Below, piece after piece: positions 18,177-26,368 of a DNA stretch of 64,000 bases. How positions within the stretch are numbered: the first letter of the stretch is position 1; every line of letters begins with the position of its first letter. This DNA is from JADJYF01 sp050186725 (lineage in GTDB: Bacteria; Pseudomonadota; Gammaproteobacteria; Ga0077536): NCBI GenBank assembly GCA_050186725.1, contig JBFWYG010000001.1:163558-227557 (forward strand), read 5' to 3'. Below the pieces are notes generated by a model, which searched no databases, was not told the DNA's origin, and saw nothing but the letters and a program-made list of their open reading frames with translations. The position numbers and the translations under genes were made by a program.

Positions 18177-18682
18177 CACACTGCCTCCAACGTGCCGGCG
18201 GCGCCGCGCGCCTCGCGGCGGGCCATGCCGAGCTTGACCACGAACTGTGCGGCGTTGACCACGTAGCTCGCATAGGCGAGCAGCGCCAGCAGCATCAGAG
18301 CGCGCGGGGTGAGCAGGTCGAACACCAGGGCGGCGAGATAGGCGCTGTGCAGGGTGAGGACCGCCATGCTCACCACGTCCTCCCAGAAGAAGGCCGGCGC
18401 GAACAGGTAACGGCCGAAGACGTCGTGCTCCCACAGCGAGCCGGTGACCATGATGGCGTAGAGCACACCGGTCTTGACCACCACCGAGGCGGTGGCCGCC
18501 GCGAAGCCTTCGCCGCTGTGCAGGTAGCGCACTACCAGCCACAGGCTGACCAGGAACACGAGGAACTGCAGGGGTGCGAGCACGCCCTGCACCAGTGTCC
18601 AGCGGGAGCGGTCGCGCCGCAGGCGCTCCTGCTCGGAGTACAGGCGGGTGGTGGACGCCGGGGTCCCCATCGTGCCAGCCAT
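18176..18682 (-). CDS. bchF: 3-vinyl bacteriochlorophyllide hydratase BchF
   Basis: BchF hydrates the 3-vinyl group of the chlorin ring on the way to bacteriochlorophyll a. The 168-residue membrane protein has about four hydrophobic segments. It carries the family stretch SLWEHDVFGRYLFAPAFFWEDVVSM, and then TLHSAYLAALVFDLL. The ATG at 18682 is preceded by AAGGGGAG. It is the first gene of the minus-strand superoperon; a promoter overlapped by a PpsR-like box lies just upstream. Confidence 0.94.
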   Translation of the reverse strand: MAGTMGTPASTTRLYSEQERLRRDRSRWTLVQGVLAPLQFLVFLVSLWLVVRYLHSGEGFAAATASVVVKTGVLYAIMVTGSLWEHDVFGRYLFAPAFFWEDVVSMAVLTLHSAYLAALVFDLLTPRALMLLALLAYASYVVNAAQFVVKLGMARREARGAAGTLEAV

Positions 18683-18719
18683 GCCTCGCTCCCCTTCGTG
18701 TTGCTGCTCGACGGATGTA

Positions 18720-18748
18720 AATCTAGTTGCGGGTCGCCTCAGTGTCAA
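18720..18748 (-). promoter_or_regulatory. Predicted sigma-70 promoter of the bchF superoperon
   Basis: On the minus strand a perfect -35 hexamer TTGACA (18748-18743) and a TAGATT -10 (18725-18720) are separated by exactly 17 bases. This places the transcript start about 30 bases upstream of the bchF ATG. The -35 lies inside the TGTCAATTTTTCTTGACG box, which fits repression by competition with RNA polymerase. Confidence 0.6.
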
Positions 18749-18760
18749 TTTTTCTTGACG
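18743..18760. promoter_or_regulatory. PpsR/CrtJ-type operator upstream of bchF
   Basis: The box TGTCAATTTTTCTTGACG is an imperfect dyad (TGTCAA-N6-TTGACG). It fits the known PpsR/CrtJ pattern TGT-N12-ACA except for the last base. A third half-site, TTGACA, lies at 18771-18776. The box sits between the divergent bchF and ppaA genes, and 15 of its 18 bases recur in the box before bchG. Binding by the PpsR encoded at 19832-21268 is inferred. Confidence 0.65.
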
Positions 18761-18844
18761 TCTATTCGCCTTGACATTCGGCCATCCAGCGACCAATGCT
18801 TGCAGACGAGAAGAGGGAATGGATTGGACGGGGGAGGGTGACGC

Positions 18845-19801
18845 GTGAGGAGTGCCGCATCAGGGGGGCGTCCGCCTCCAGTATTCATCCACGCCGAGCC
18901 TTCCGCCGACGTGTTCTTCAACCGGTCAGACGAGGCCTTCCCGCTGACCATCGAGGTCGGCACCCGCCGGGCAAGCCCGCACGACCCGCATGCATTCGAG
19001 ACGCGCCGCCAGCAACGCGATGCCGGCGCGCTGACCAGCCTGGTCTCGGCCGAGATCATCCCGCGCCTGATGTTCGCCCACCGGCGTGTGGCGCCTCGTC
19101 CGGCGCCGCGCCCCGCGGATGGGCCGCGACCGCTGATCTTCACCGCTGACGACGTGGCGGATTTCGCGCAGCGCCTGGTGGCGGCCGACGAACGCGCCGC
19201 CGGCCTGTGGGTCGACGCGCTGGTCGCGGCCGGCTACTCGCTCGACGAACTGCTCGGTACGCTGTTCCAGCCGGCGGCCCGCCACCTCGGCACGTTGTGG
19301 GAACAGGACACCTGCTGCTTCAGCGACGTAACCATCGGCATGTTGCGACTGCAGGACTTGCTTCGTACACTGCTGCCGCGCTTCGCCTCGACCTGCGAGG
19401 CGCCGCGCCCCGACAGGCGCGTGTTGCTTGCCGCCCAACCCGGCGACGGGCACGCTTTTGGAATTCGCATGGTAGCGGCCTACTTCGCGCGCGCGGGCTG
19501 GCTGGTCAATGACGATGTCCAGCTCGGCGAGCAGGCCCTGCTCGCGCGGGTCGCAACCGAGCGTTGCGCCATCGTCGGCCTGTCACTGAGCTCCGAGTTG
19601 TTCATTCCCCACCTGCGGACCCTCATTGCGAACGTGCGGTCGGCGGCCGGCAGGCGCCGTGTGGGCGTGCTGGTCGGCGGCAATCTTTTCAACGAACGGC
19701 CTGAGTTGCTCGCGCAGGTAGGCGCGGATTTCCAGGCCAGTGACGGCGTCTCGGCCGTGGCGCTCGCGGAGCAATGGTGTAGCGCCGCGCGCATGACTTG
19801 A
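18845..19801 (+). CDS. ppaA: Cobalamin-binding antirepressor, PpaA/AerR family
   Basis: A 318-residue protein with a helical upper domain followed by a B12-binding domain, as in PpaA/AerR, partners of PpsR/CrtJ that tune photosystem genes to light through cobalamin. The helical part contains LGTLWEQDTCCFSDVTIGMLRLQDLLR. The B12 domain carries DGHAFG at about residues 201-206, matching the DxHxxG cobalamin motif, and later GLSLSSE and VLVGGN. No ATG is suitable; the GTG at 18845 follows a GGGGGAGGG ribosome-binding site. ppsR starts 30 bases downstream. The first 90 residues are poorly conserved and Pro/Arg-rich. Confidence 0.85.
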   Translation: MRSAASGGRPPPVFIHAEPSADVFFNRSDEAFPLTIEVGTRRASPHDPHAFETRRQQRDAGALTSLVSAEIIPRLMFAHRRVAPRPAPRPADGPRPLIFTADDVADFAQRLVAADERAAGLWVDALVAAGYSLDELLGTLFQPAARHLGTLWEQDTCCFSDVTIGMLRLQDLLRTLLPRFASTCEAPRPDRRVLLAAQPGDGHAFGIRMVAAYFARAGWLVNDDVQLGEQALLARVATERCAIVGLSLSSELFIPHLRTLIANVRSAAGRRRVGVLVGGNLFNERPELLAQVGADFQASDGVSAVALAEQWCSAARMT

Positions 19802-19831
19802 GCGACCGTTGCCAACCGGTGGAGTGAGGTT

Positions 19832-21268
19832 TTGGAGGCGGCCATTTCGCAGCGATTCAGGGCTCCGCAGAAGTCCTTCGGCCAGATCAATGCCGAAGGC
19901 GCTGCCGCCCTGCTCTCCATCGCCACCGACGTGGCGCTGGTGCTCGACGCCAACGGCGTCATCGAAGACCTTTCACTCAGCACGCAGGATGCGGCACTCG
20001 ACAGCCTGCACCGCTGGGTCGGACGACGCTGGCTGGACACCGTCACCGTCGAATCTCGGCCCAAGGTCGAAGAACTGCTGCGTGACGCGGGCGATGGCCG
20101 CGCGCCCCGCTGGCGCCATCTCAATCACCCCATGGCCGACGGCGTCGACGTGCCGATCATGTACAGCGTGGTCGAGCTCGGACGCGATGGGCACAAGGTC
20201 GCGCTCGGTCGCGACATCCGTCCGCTCGCGGTGCTGCAGCGCCGCCTGGTCGACGCTCAGCAGGCCATGGAGCGCGACTACCTGCGGCTGCGTCAGGCCG
20301 AGAGCCGCTACCGCATGCTGTTCAACATCGCCTCCGAGGCGGTGCTGATCGTCGATGCGGGCACGCGCATCGTGCTCGAAGCGAATCCCGCTGCGGGTGA
20401 ATTGCTCGGCGACACGCCGGAACGCATCGTCGGCCGGGCCTTTCCCCAGGGCTTCGATATTCGCGGCAGTGAAGCCGTGGTCGGTCTGCTGGCGGCGGTG
20501 CGCAACGCCGGCAAGACGCGGGACGTGTCCGCGCGTCTGGCGCGCGGCGACAATGAGATCATCGTGTCGGCTTCGCTGTTCAAGCAGGACGACGTGGCGC
20601 ACTACGTGATTCGTCTCAATCGCGCGCTGCTGACCAGTGCGGCCGCGAGTTCCGCCGACGATGCGCGCAAGCGCTTCACGGGCGTTCTCGATCGGCTGCC
20701 CGACGGCATCGTGATCACCGATGAAGATGGTCACGTACTCAGCGTGAATCGCGCCTTCCTGCAACTCGTGCAGCTCGACGACGAACAGCAGGCGCTCGGC
20801 GCGTCGCTCGAGCAGTGGCTGGGACTGCCCGGCGTCGACCTCACCGTGCTGCTCGCGCACCTGCGCGAACATGGCTCTGTGCGTCTGTTCAAGACGGTGC
20901 TGCGCGATCAGTACAGCGCGCAATTGGCGGTGGAAATCTGCGCGGTGTCGGTGGCCGACGGTGATCGCCACTGCTACGCGCTGTCGATCCGCAACGTCGA
21001 TCAGCGCCTTAGCAACGATGACACTTCACCGAGCGTCATGCCGCGCTCCATGGACCAGCTCACCGAACTGGTCGGCCGCGTACCGCTGAAGGACCTCGTA
21101 CGCGAGGCCGCCGACGTGGTCGAGCGGCTGTGCATCGAAGCGGCGCTCAACCTCACCGGCGACAACCGCGCGTCGGCGGCGGAGATCCTCGGGCTCAGCC
21201 GCCAGAGCCTCTACGTGAAGCTGCGCCGCCACGGCCTCGGCGACCTGCGCGCCGACGGCGACGAATGA
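19832..21268 (+). CDS. ppsR: Photosystem gene repressor PpsR/CrtJ
   Basis: A 478-residue transcriptional repressor with the PpsR layout: three PAS domains (about 25-140, 155-270 and 280-400) and a Fis-type helix-turn-helix at about 430-475 (AAEILGLSRQSLYVKLRRHGLG). A cysteine at about 434, just before the helix-turn-helix, matches the position of the redox-active cysteine of purple-bacterial PpsR/CrtJ. The start is a TTG at 19832 after GGAGTGAGG; there is no in-frame ATG near it, so a weak start may keep the level low. Its likely targets are the boxes at 18743 and 21399. Confidence 0.92.
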   Translation: MEAAISQRFRAPQKSFGQINAEGAAALLSIATDVALVLDANGVIEDLSLSTQDAALDSLHRWVGRRWLDTVTVESRPKVEELLRDAGDGRAPRWRHLNHPMADGVDVPIMYSVVELGRDGHKVALGRDIRPLAVLQRRLVDAQQAMERDYLRLRQAESRYRMLFNIASEAVLIVDAGTRIVLEANPAAGELLGDTPERIVGRAFPQGFDIRGSEAVVGLLAAVRNAGKTRDVSARLARGDNEIIVSASLFKQDDVAHYVIRLNRALLTSAAASSADDARKRFTGVLDRLPDGIVITDEDGHVLSVNRAFLQLVQLDDEQQALGASLEQWLGLPGVDLTVLLAHLREHGSVRLFKTVLRDQYSAQLAVEICAVSVADGDRHCYALSIRNVDQRLSNDDTSPSVMPRSMDQLTELVGRVPLKDLVREAADVVERLCIEAALNLTGDNRASAAEILGLSRQSLYVKLRRHGLGDLRADGDE

Positions 21269-21274
21269 AGCCCC

Positions 21275-21294
21275 GCCGCGCCTGGCGGCGCGGC
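21275..21294 (+). terminator. Possible hairpin after ppsR
   Basis: A perfect 8-bp stem (GCCGCGCC / GGCGCGGC) with a 4-base loop lies 6 bases after the ppsR stop. No T-run follows, so if it acts in termination it is not a classical intrinsic terminator. Confidence 0.3.
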
Positions 21295-21384
21295 GATCTC
21301 TCCCTGCACTCCATAGATCAGAAGATTCGCTAGGAAGCGCGCTCGCGCACCTTGAATTCGTCGGAAGCGCCGAGTAATCTTTGG

Positions 21385-21416
21385 TTGACACTTTTAGTTG
21401 TCAATTTTGGATGACG
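21385..21416. promoter_or_regulatory. PpsR-type operator cluster upstream of bchG
   Basis: Three half-sites lie just before bchG: TTGACA (21385-21390), TGTCAA (21399-21404) and ATGACG (21411-21416). The last two form TGTCAATTTTGGATGACG, which differs from the bchF box at only three central positions. The box ends 5 bases before the bchG ATG. TTGACA at 21385 could serve as a -35, but no good -10 follows at 16-18 bases. Confidence 0.6.
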
Positions 21417-21421
21417 GTTGC

Positions 21422-22333
21422 ATGGCAAGCACTCCCTACGCTCTCTCGCCAGCGAGCCTGCCGACGCCGAGCGCCGTCCTCGAAATCCTGAAGCCCATCA
21501 CCTGGTTCCCGCCGATGTGGGCGCTGGCCTGCGGCATCGTCGCCGCCGGCCTCCCCTGGTCCGCGCACTGGTGGCTGTTGCCGGCCGGCGTGTTCCTGGC
21601 CGGACCGCTGCTGTGCGGCTGCTCGCAGGCCGTCAACGACTGGTTCGACCGCGAGGTCGACGCCATCAACGAACCGCACCGCGCCATCCCCTCGGGCCGC
21701 ATGCCGGGCGCCTGGGGTCTGTACGTGGCGATCGCCTGGAGCCTGATGTCGGCCGCCTTCGCCTGGACGCTGGGACCCTGGGTATTCGGCGCCTCGCTGC
21801 TCGGCCTCGCGCTCGCCTGGGCGTACAGCGCACCGCCGCTGCGGCTGAAGGAAAACGGCTGGCTTGGCAGCAGCGCCTGCGCGTTCTGTTACGAGGGCCT
21901 GCCGTGGATCACCGGCAGCGCGCTGATGGTCGGCGGCGGCGCGCCGAGCGGCGCGACCCTGACCTGCGCACTGCTGTACAGCGCGGGCGCCGTCGGCATC
22001 ATGACGCTCAACGACTTCAAATCCATCACCGGCGACCGCCAGATGGGCCTGCGCTCGCTGCCCGTGCAGCTCGGCGCGCGCCGCGCGGCGCGGCTCGCCT
22101 GCGCGGGCATGGCGCTGCCGCAGGTCGCGATCGCCACGCTGCTGTTCGCCTGGGGACACGCCAGCCATGGCCTGGCGGTCGCGGGCGTGCTGCTCGTGCA
22201 GTGCGTGCTGATGCGCCGCTGGCTCACCCGTCCGCGCGAACTCGCGCCCTGGTACAACGCGACCGGCGTCAGTCTCTACGTCAGCGGCATGATGATCACC
22301 GCCTTCGCGCTGCGCGCGGGAGCCGGCGCATGA
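21422..22333 (+). CDS. bchG: Bacteriochlorophyll synthase BchG
   Basis: A UbiA-superfamily prenyltransferase that esterifies bacteriochlorophyllide with a geranylgeranyl chain. The 303-residue membrane protein has the aspartate-rich motif NDWFDREVDAINEP and the BchG opening LEILKPITWFPPMWA. The ATG at 21422 gives the family N-terminus; no Shine-Dalgarno sequence is visible, and the operator box ends only 5 bases upstream, so the message may be leaderless or very short-leadered. The stop overlaps the next gene by 4 bases (ATGA). Confidence 0.93.
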   Translation: MASTPYALSPASLPTPSAVLEILKPITWFPPMWALACGIVAAGLPWSAHWWLLPAGVFLAGPLLCGCSQAVNDWFDREVDAINEPHRAIPSGRMPGAWGLYVAIAWSLMSAAFAWTLGPWVFGASLLGLALAWAYSAPPLRLKENGWLGSSACAFCYEGLPWITGSALMVGGGAPSGATLTCALLYSAGAVGIMTLNDFKSITGDRQMGLRSLPVQLGARRAARLACAGMALPQVAIATLLFAWGHASHGLAVAGVLLVQCVLMRRWLTRPRELAPWYNATGVSLYVSGMMITAFALRAGAGA

Positions 22334-23688
22334 CAACCGCGGGCCACCTGAGCTGGTTCCAGATAGTCCGTCTCGGGCTGGTACAGAGCGCACTCGGCGC
22401 GGTGGTGGTGCTCACCACCTCCACCATCAACCGCGTGATGGTGGTCGAGCTGGCGGCGGCGGCCACGATTCCGGGCGCGCTGGTCGCGCTGCACTACGCG
22501 GTACAGATCCTGCGTCCCCGCCTTGGCCACGGCTCGGACAGCGGCGGACGCCGTACGCCCTGGGTCATCGGCGGCATGGCGGTGCTGGCGCTCGGCGGCG
22601 TGAGCAGCGCGGCCGCCACGGCCCTGATGGCCAGCCATCTCTACGCGGGGCTCGCGCTCGCGGTGCTGGCCTTCATTGCCGTCGGCATCGGTGTCGGCGC
22701 CGCCGGCACCTCGCTCCTCGTTCTGCTCGCCGTGCAGGTCGCGCCCGAGAGGCGCGCGCCCGCGGCGACCATCCTGTGGACCATGATGATCGCCAGCTTC
22801 GTGCTGACCACCGTCACCGCGGGACATTTCCTGGATCCCTTTTCCCTGCCACGCCTGATCAGCGTGACCGCGAGCGTAGCCAGCCTGGCTTTCGTGGTCA
22901 CCGTCATCGCACTGGCGGGTATCGAACGGTCGCCGGCGCAGCGTCCCGCCATCCCCAACGTAGCTGGTACGACGCAGAACCAGGTGCGATTCAGCGCTGC
23001 GCTGGCGACCATCTGGTCTGAGGAGAGAACCCGACGCTTCACGATCTTCGTGTTCGCGTCGATGCTGGCGTACAGCGCCCAGGATCTGATCCTCGAACCC
23101 TTTGCCGGCAAGGTCTTTGGCATGACCCCCGGCGCCTCGACCCAGCTCACCGGCGTGCAGCACGGCGGCGTGCTGGGTGGCATGCTGCTGGTGGCCCTGC
23201 TCGGCGGCAGCGCGCGCGGTCGGCGACTGATCTCGCTGCGCGGTTGGACGCTCGGCGGCTGCCACGCCTCGGCGCTGGCCCTGGCCAGCCTGACCGCCGC
23301 GGCCGTGGTCGGACCGACCTGGCCGCTGCGCCTGTCGGTGTTCCTGCTCGGCTTCGCCAACGGCGCGTTCACCATCGCCGCCATCGGCGCGATGATGAGC
23401 CTGGCCGGCGAAGGCCGCGAGCGCAGCGAAGGCATGCGCATGGGCCTGTGGGGCGCGGCGCAGGCGCTGGCCTTTGGCGCCGGCGGCTTTCTCGGCACCG
23501 TGGCGGTGGACCTCGGCACCTGGCTGCTCGGGTCGGCGAGCGCCGCGTATGCCTGGGTGTTCGCGCTCGACGCCTGCCTGTTCCTGGTAGCCGCGCAAGC
23601 CGCGGCCAAGGTCATCCGTCCCGATTTCAGTCGCGCGCCGGTGGCGCGCGGCACCGCCGAATACATGCTGGGGGGCACGCCGCAATGA
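22330..23688 (+). CDS. PucC-family transporter between bchG and bchP (Bch2/ORF428 type)
   Basis: A 452-residue, twelve-helix protein of the PucC branch of the major facilitator superfamily, with the signature TSTINRVMVVELAAAATIPG and LRPRLGHGSDSGGRRTPWV. A gene of this family lies between bchG and bchP in many purple bacteria (ORF428, Bch2), where it is thought to help move or deliver bacteriochlorophyll. It overlaps both neighbours by 4 bases. It differs from LhaA at 8676-10106 in sequence and position; the exact substrate is not known. Confidence 0.87.
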   Translation: MTTAGHLSWFQIVRLGLVQSALGAVVVLTTSTINRVMVVELAAAATIPGALVALHYAVQILRPRLGHGSDSGGRRTPWVIGGMAVLALGGVSSAAATALMASHLYAGLALAVLAFIAVGIGVGAAGTSLLVLLAVQVAPERRAPAATILWTMMIASFVLTTVTAGHFLDPFSLPRLISVTASVASLAFVVTVIALAGIERSPAQRPAIPNVAGTTQNQVRFSAALATIWSEERTRRFTIFVFASMLAYSAQDLILEPFAGKVFGMTPGASTQLTGVQHGGVLGGMLLVALLGGSARGRRLISLRGWTLGGCHASALALASLTAAAVVGPTWPLRLSVFLLGFANGAFTIAAIGAMMSLAGEGRERSEGMRMGLWGAAQALAFGAGGFLGTVAVDLGTWLLGSASAAYAWVFALDACLFLVAAQAAAKVIRPDFSRAPVARGTAEYMLGGTPQ

Positions 23689-24911
23689 GCAGCGCTGAGG
23701 CGGCAAAGGCCGCGGACTATGACGTCGCCATCGTCGGCGCCGGACCGAGCGGCGCGACAGCGGCCGACGATCTCGCGCGCCGTGGCTACCGCGTGCTGCT
23801 GATCGACGGCTCGACCCGCATCAAGCCCTGCGGCGGCGCCATCCCGCCGCGGCTGGTGCGCGACTTCGCCATTCCCGATCAACTGCTCAAGGCGCGCATC
23901 AAGAGCGCGCGCATCATCGCGCCCTCGGGCCGCCACGTGGACATGCCGATCTCCGGAGGATACGTCGGCATGGTCGATCGCGACGAGTTCGACGAGTGGC
24001 TGCGCGAGCGCGCGGTCGCCAATGGCGCGACCCGTGTACGCGCGAGCTTCCGCGAATTCACCCGCGACACCGACGGTGTCGCGCGCCTGCGTCTGGTCCG
24101 CCTCGACGACCAGGCCGCGAAAGAGGTGCGTGCGCGCGTGATCATCGGCGCCGACGGCGCCGCCTCGCCGCTCGCACGCCAGGCGATGCCGGACAGCGCG
24201 CCACCGCCGCTGGTCTACGCCTACCACGAGATCCTGCAATCGCCGCCGTCCGACGGCGCGTCCTACGACAGCGAACGCTGCGATGTGTACTACCAGGGCG
24301 GCCTGTCGCCCGACTTCTACGGCTGGGTGTTTCCCCACGGTGAGAAGCTGAGCGTCGGCACCGGCACCGCGCGCAAGGGATTTTCCATTCGCGCCGGCAC
24401 CACCGCGCTGCGCGCGGTCGCCGGCCTCGACACGGTCGCCACGGTTCGGACCGAGGGCGCACCGATTCCCATGCGGCCACGCAAACGCTGGGACAACGGC
24501 CGCGACGTGGTGCTGGCCGGTGATGCCGCGGGCGTGGTCGCGCCAGCCTCGGGCGAAGGCATCTACTACGCCATGATCGGGGGCCAGCACGCGGCGCTGG
24601 CGGCGCACGAATGCCTGGCGAGCGGCAATGCACGCGCGCTGGCGGGTGCGCGCAAGCGCTTCATGCGCGAGCACGGCCGGGTGTTCTGGGTCCTGGGCAT
24701 CATGCAGCGCTTCTGGTATTCCAGCGACGCACGGCGCGAACGCTTCGTCAGCATGTGCGCCGATCCGGACGTGCAGCGTCTCACCTGGGAGGCCTACATG
24801 AACAAGCGCCTGGTGCGCGCGCGCCCCATGGCCCACGTGCGCATCTTCTTCAAGGATCTCGCTCACCTGCTGGGACTCGGCCCGGCGCGCAGCCCCGACC
24901 GCTCTTCCTGA
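23685..24911 (+). CDS. bchP: Geranylgeranyl reductase BchP
   Basis: A FAD-dependent reductase that saturates the geranylgeranyl tail of bacteriochlorophyll to phytyl. The 408-residue protein opens with the dinucleotide-binding motif VAIVGAGPSGATAA, then KPCGGAIPPRLV, and has the second FAD motif VLAGDAAGVVAPASGEGIYYAM. The ATG at 23685 overlaps the previous stop by 4 bases, completing a bchG-pucC-like-bchP operon. Confidence 0.94.
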   Translation: MSSAEAAKAADYDVAIVGAGPSGATAADDLARRGYRVLLIDGSTRIKPCGGAIPPRLVRDFAIPDQLLKARIKSARIIAPSGRHVDMPISGGYVGMVDRDEFDEWLRERAVANGATRVRASFREFTRDTDGVARLRLVRLDDQAAKEVRARVIIGADGAASPLARQAMPDSAPPPLVYAYHEILQSPPSDGASYDSERCDVYYQGGLSPDFYGWVFPHGEKLSVGTGTARKGFSIRAGTTALRAVAGLDTVATVRTEGAPIPMRPRKRWDNGRDVVLAGDAAGVVAPASGEGIYYAMIGGQHAALAAHECLASGNARALAGARKRFMREHGRVFWVLGIMQRFWYSSDARRERFVSMCADPDVQRLTWEAYMNKRLVRARPMAHVRIFFKDLAHLLGLGPARSPDRSS

Positions 24912-24925
24912 ACCACGCGGCCGCC

Positions 24926-25213
24926 ATGCGCGACCTCGTCACCTCGGGTAATGTCGCGCTGCTGGCGCTCGGCGTGCTGCTGCTCGAAGTCATCGCGCTC
25001 GCCACGCTGCGCACCCGCCTGCGACGCGGCCCGCGCGTCGGTGACCTGCTGCTGATGGCCCTGCCCGGCGCCTGCCTGCTGGGCGCCGTGTACTGCGCGC
25101 GCGCGTTCGAGGACTGGCGCGGCATAGCCCTCGCGCTCGGTCTCGCCCTGCCCGCCCATCTCGCCGATGTTCGGCGTCGCTGGCGCGCGGCGCTTCAGCG
25201 CCTCCCTGCATGA
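24926..25213 (+). CDS. Small membrane protein after bchP, unknown function
   Basis: A 95-residue protein with hydrophobic stretches at about 8-24 and 38-56, probably two or three membrane segments, and a basic C-terminus (DVRRRWRAALQRLPA). I do not recognise a family. It starts 14 bases after bchP and overlaps gph by 4 bases (ATGA), so it is coupled to both. It may be a photosynthesis-linked accessory membrane protein; this is inference from position only. Confidence 0.65.
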   Translation: MRDLVTSGNVALLALGVLLLEVIALATLRTRLRRGPRVGDLLLMALPGACLLGAVYCARAFEDWRGIALALGLALPAHLADVRRRWRAALQRLPA

Positions 25214-25932
25214 GCGCTCAGCCGCGCCCACCGCTCTGCGAATTCGAGGTGGTGGCGCTGGACCTCGATGGCACCCTGGTCGACAGCGCACCGGACCTGG
25301 CAGGCGCGGTCAACCGCGCGCTGGCCGCCGAGGGCGCCCCCACGCTGTCCGAAGCGCGCGTCATCGCGATGATCGGCGACGGCTTCGAGACCCTGGTCCA
25401 GCGCGCGCTGGCCGTGAGCCGCGGACGACCACCCACCACGCCGGAAGTGGAGGCCTGCGCGGCCCGCGTGGTCGCCGAGTACGAACGCCGGGTGGCGGCG
25501 CGCAGCGCGCCCTATCCCGGCGTGCGAGCGGCGCTGGAAGACCTCGCCGCCAGCGGCTTCGTGCTGTGCTGCGTGACGAACAAGTACGCTCATCTCAGCC
25601 TGCCCCTGCTGCGGGCGCTCGATCTGGAGCGCTGCTTCGACCACGTGCTGTGCGCCGAGCACGCCGCGGAGCGCAAACCAGCCCCCGATCTGCTGGCCGA
25701 AGTCTGCCGACGCACCGGCGCCGCGCCGGCCAAGGTCCTGATGGTCGGCGACACGCGCGACGACATCCACGCCGCGCGCGCCGCCGGCTGCCGCGTCGCG
25801 GCGGTCACTTATGGCTACAATTCCGCGCCGGCACTGGCGGACGCCGCGCCGGATTGGCTGATCGACAGCCTGCATATGCTCACCGCCCTCGCCTCGCCCG
25901 CGCCGCGGAGGGCGCCGACCACCGAGGCCTGA
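25210..25932 (+). CDS. gph: Phosphoglycolate phosphatase
   Basis: A 240-residue HAD phosphatase of the Gph family, which removes phosphate from 2-phosphoglycolate (from DNA repair or Rubisco oxygenation). The nucleophile motif DLDGTLVDS begins at residue 18, followed by PDLAGAVNRALA. Motif II lies in CVTNKYAH, and the acidic motif is MVGDTRDD. It overlaps the preceding small membrane protein by 4 bases and is followed 7 bases later by arfB. It marks the right border of the photosynthesis cluster. Confidence 0.88.
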   Translation: MSAQPRPPLCEFEVVALDLDGTLVDSAPDLAGAVNRALAAEGAPTLSEARVIAMIGDGFETLVQRALAVSRGRPPTTPEVEACAARVVAEYERRVAARSAPYPGVRAALEDLAASGFVLCCVTNKYAHLSLPLLRALDLERCFDHVLCAEHAAERKPAPDLLAEVCRRTGAAPAKVLMVGDTRDDIHAARAAGCRVAAVTYGYNSAPALADAAPDWLIDSLHMLTALASPAPRRAPTTEA

Positions 25933-25939
25933 GGTTTCC

Positions 25940-26362
25940 ATGGCTCGCATCGCCATTACCGCCACGCTCAGCATCGACGAACAGGAAGTGGAACTCTCCG
26001 CGGTGCGTTCGCAGGGGCCGGGCGGCCAGAACGTCAACAAGGTCGCGAGCGCCATCGCGCTGCGCTTCGACATTCCCGCGTCCTCGCTGCCGGCGCGCTA
26101 CAAGCAGGGCCTGCTCGACCTCAAGGATCGGCGCGTGTCGCGCGAAGGCGTGCTGATCATCAAGGCGCAACGCTTTCGCACCCAGGAACGCAATCGCGAG
26201 GACGCACTCCTGCGCCTGGCGGAGCTGGTGCGCCGCGCGGGCGAGCGCGAGAAGCCGCGGGTCGCGACCAAGCCGACCCACGCCTCGCGGGCCCGTCGCC
26301 TCGAAGAGAAGAAACGGCGCGGCGGCGTGAAGAGCCTGCGCCGCGCGCCGCCCGACGACTGA
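25940..26362 (+). CDS. arfB: Ribosome rescue factor ArfB (YaeJ)
   Basis: A 140-residue release-factor-like peptidyl-tRNA hydrolase that frees stalled ribosomes. The catalytic GGQ is at residues 28-30 within SQGPGGQNVNKV, and the basic C-terminal tail (ASRARRLEEKKRRGG) that enters the empty mRNA channel is present. Length matches the family. It converges with the DUF4404 gene, whose stop lies 6 bases away. Confidence 0.93.
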   Translation: MARIAITATLSIDEQEVELSAVRSQGPGGQNVNKVASAIALRFDIPASSLPARYKQGLLDLKDRRVSREGVLIIKAQRFRTQERNREDALLRLAELVRRAGEREKPRVATKPTHASRARRLEEKKRRGGVKSLRRAPPDD

Positions 26363-26368
26363 ATCCGC

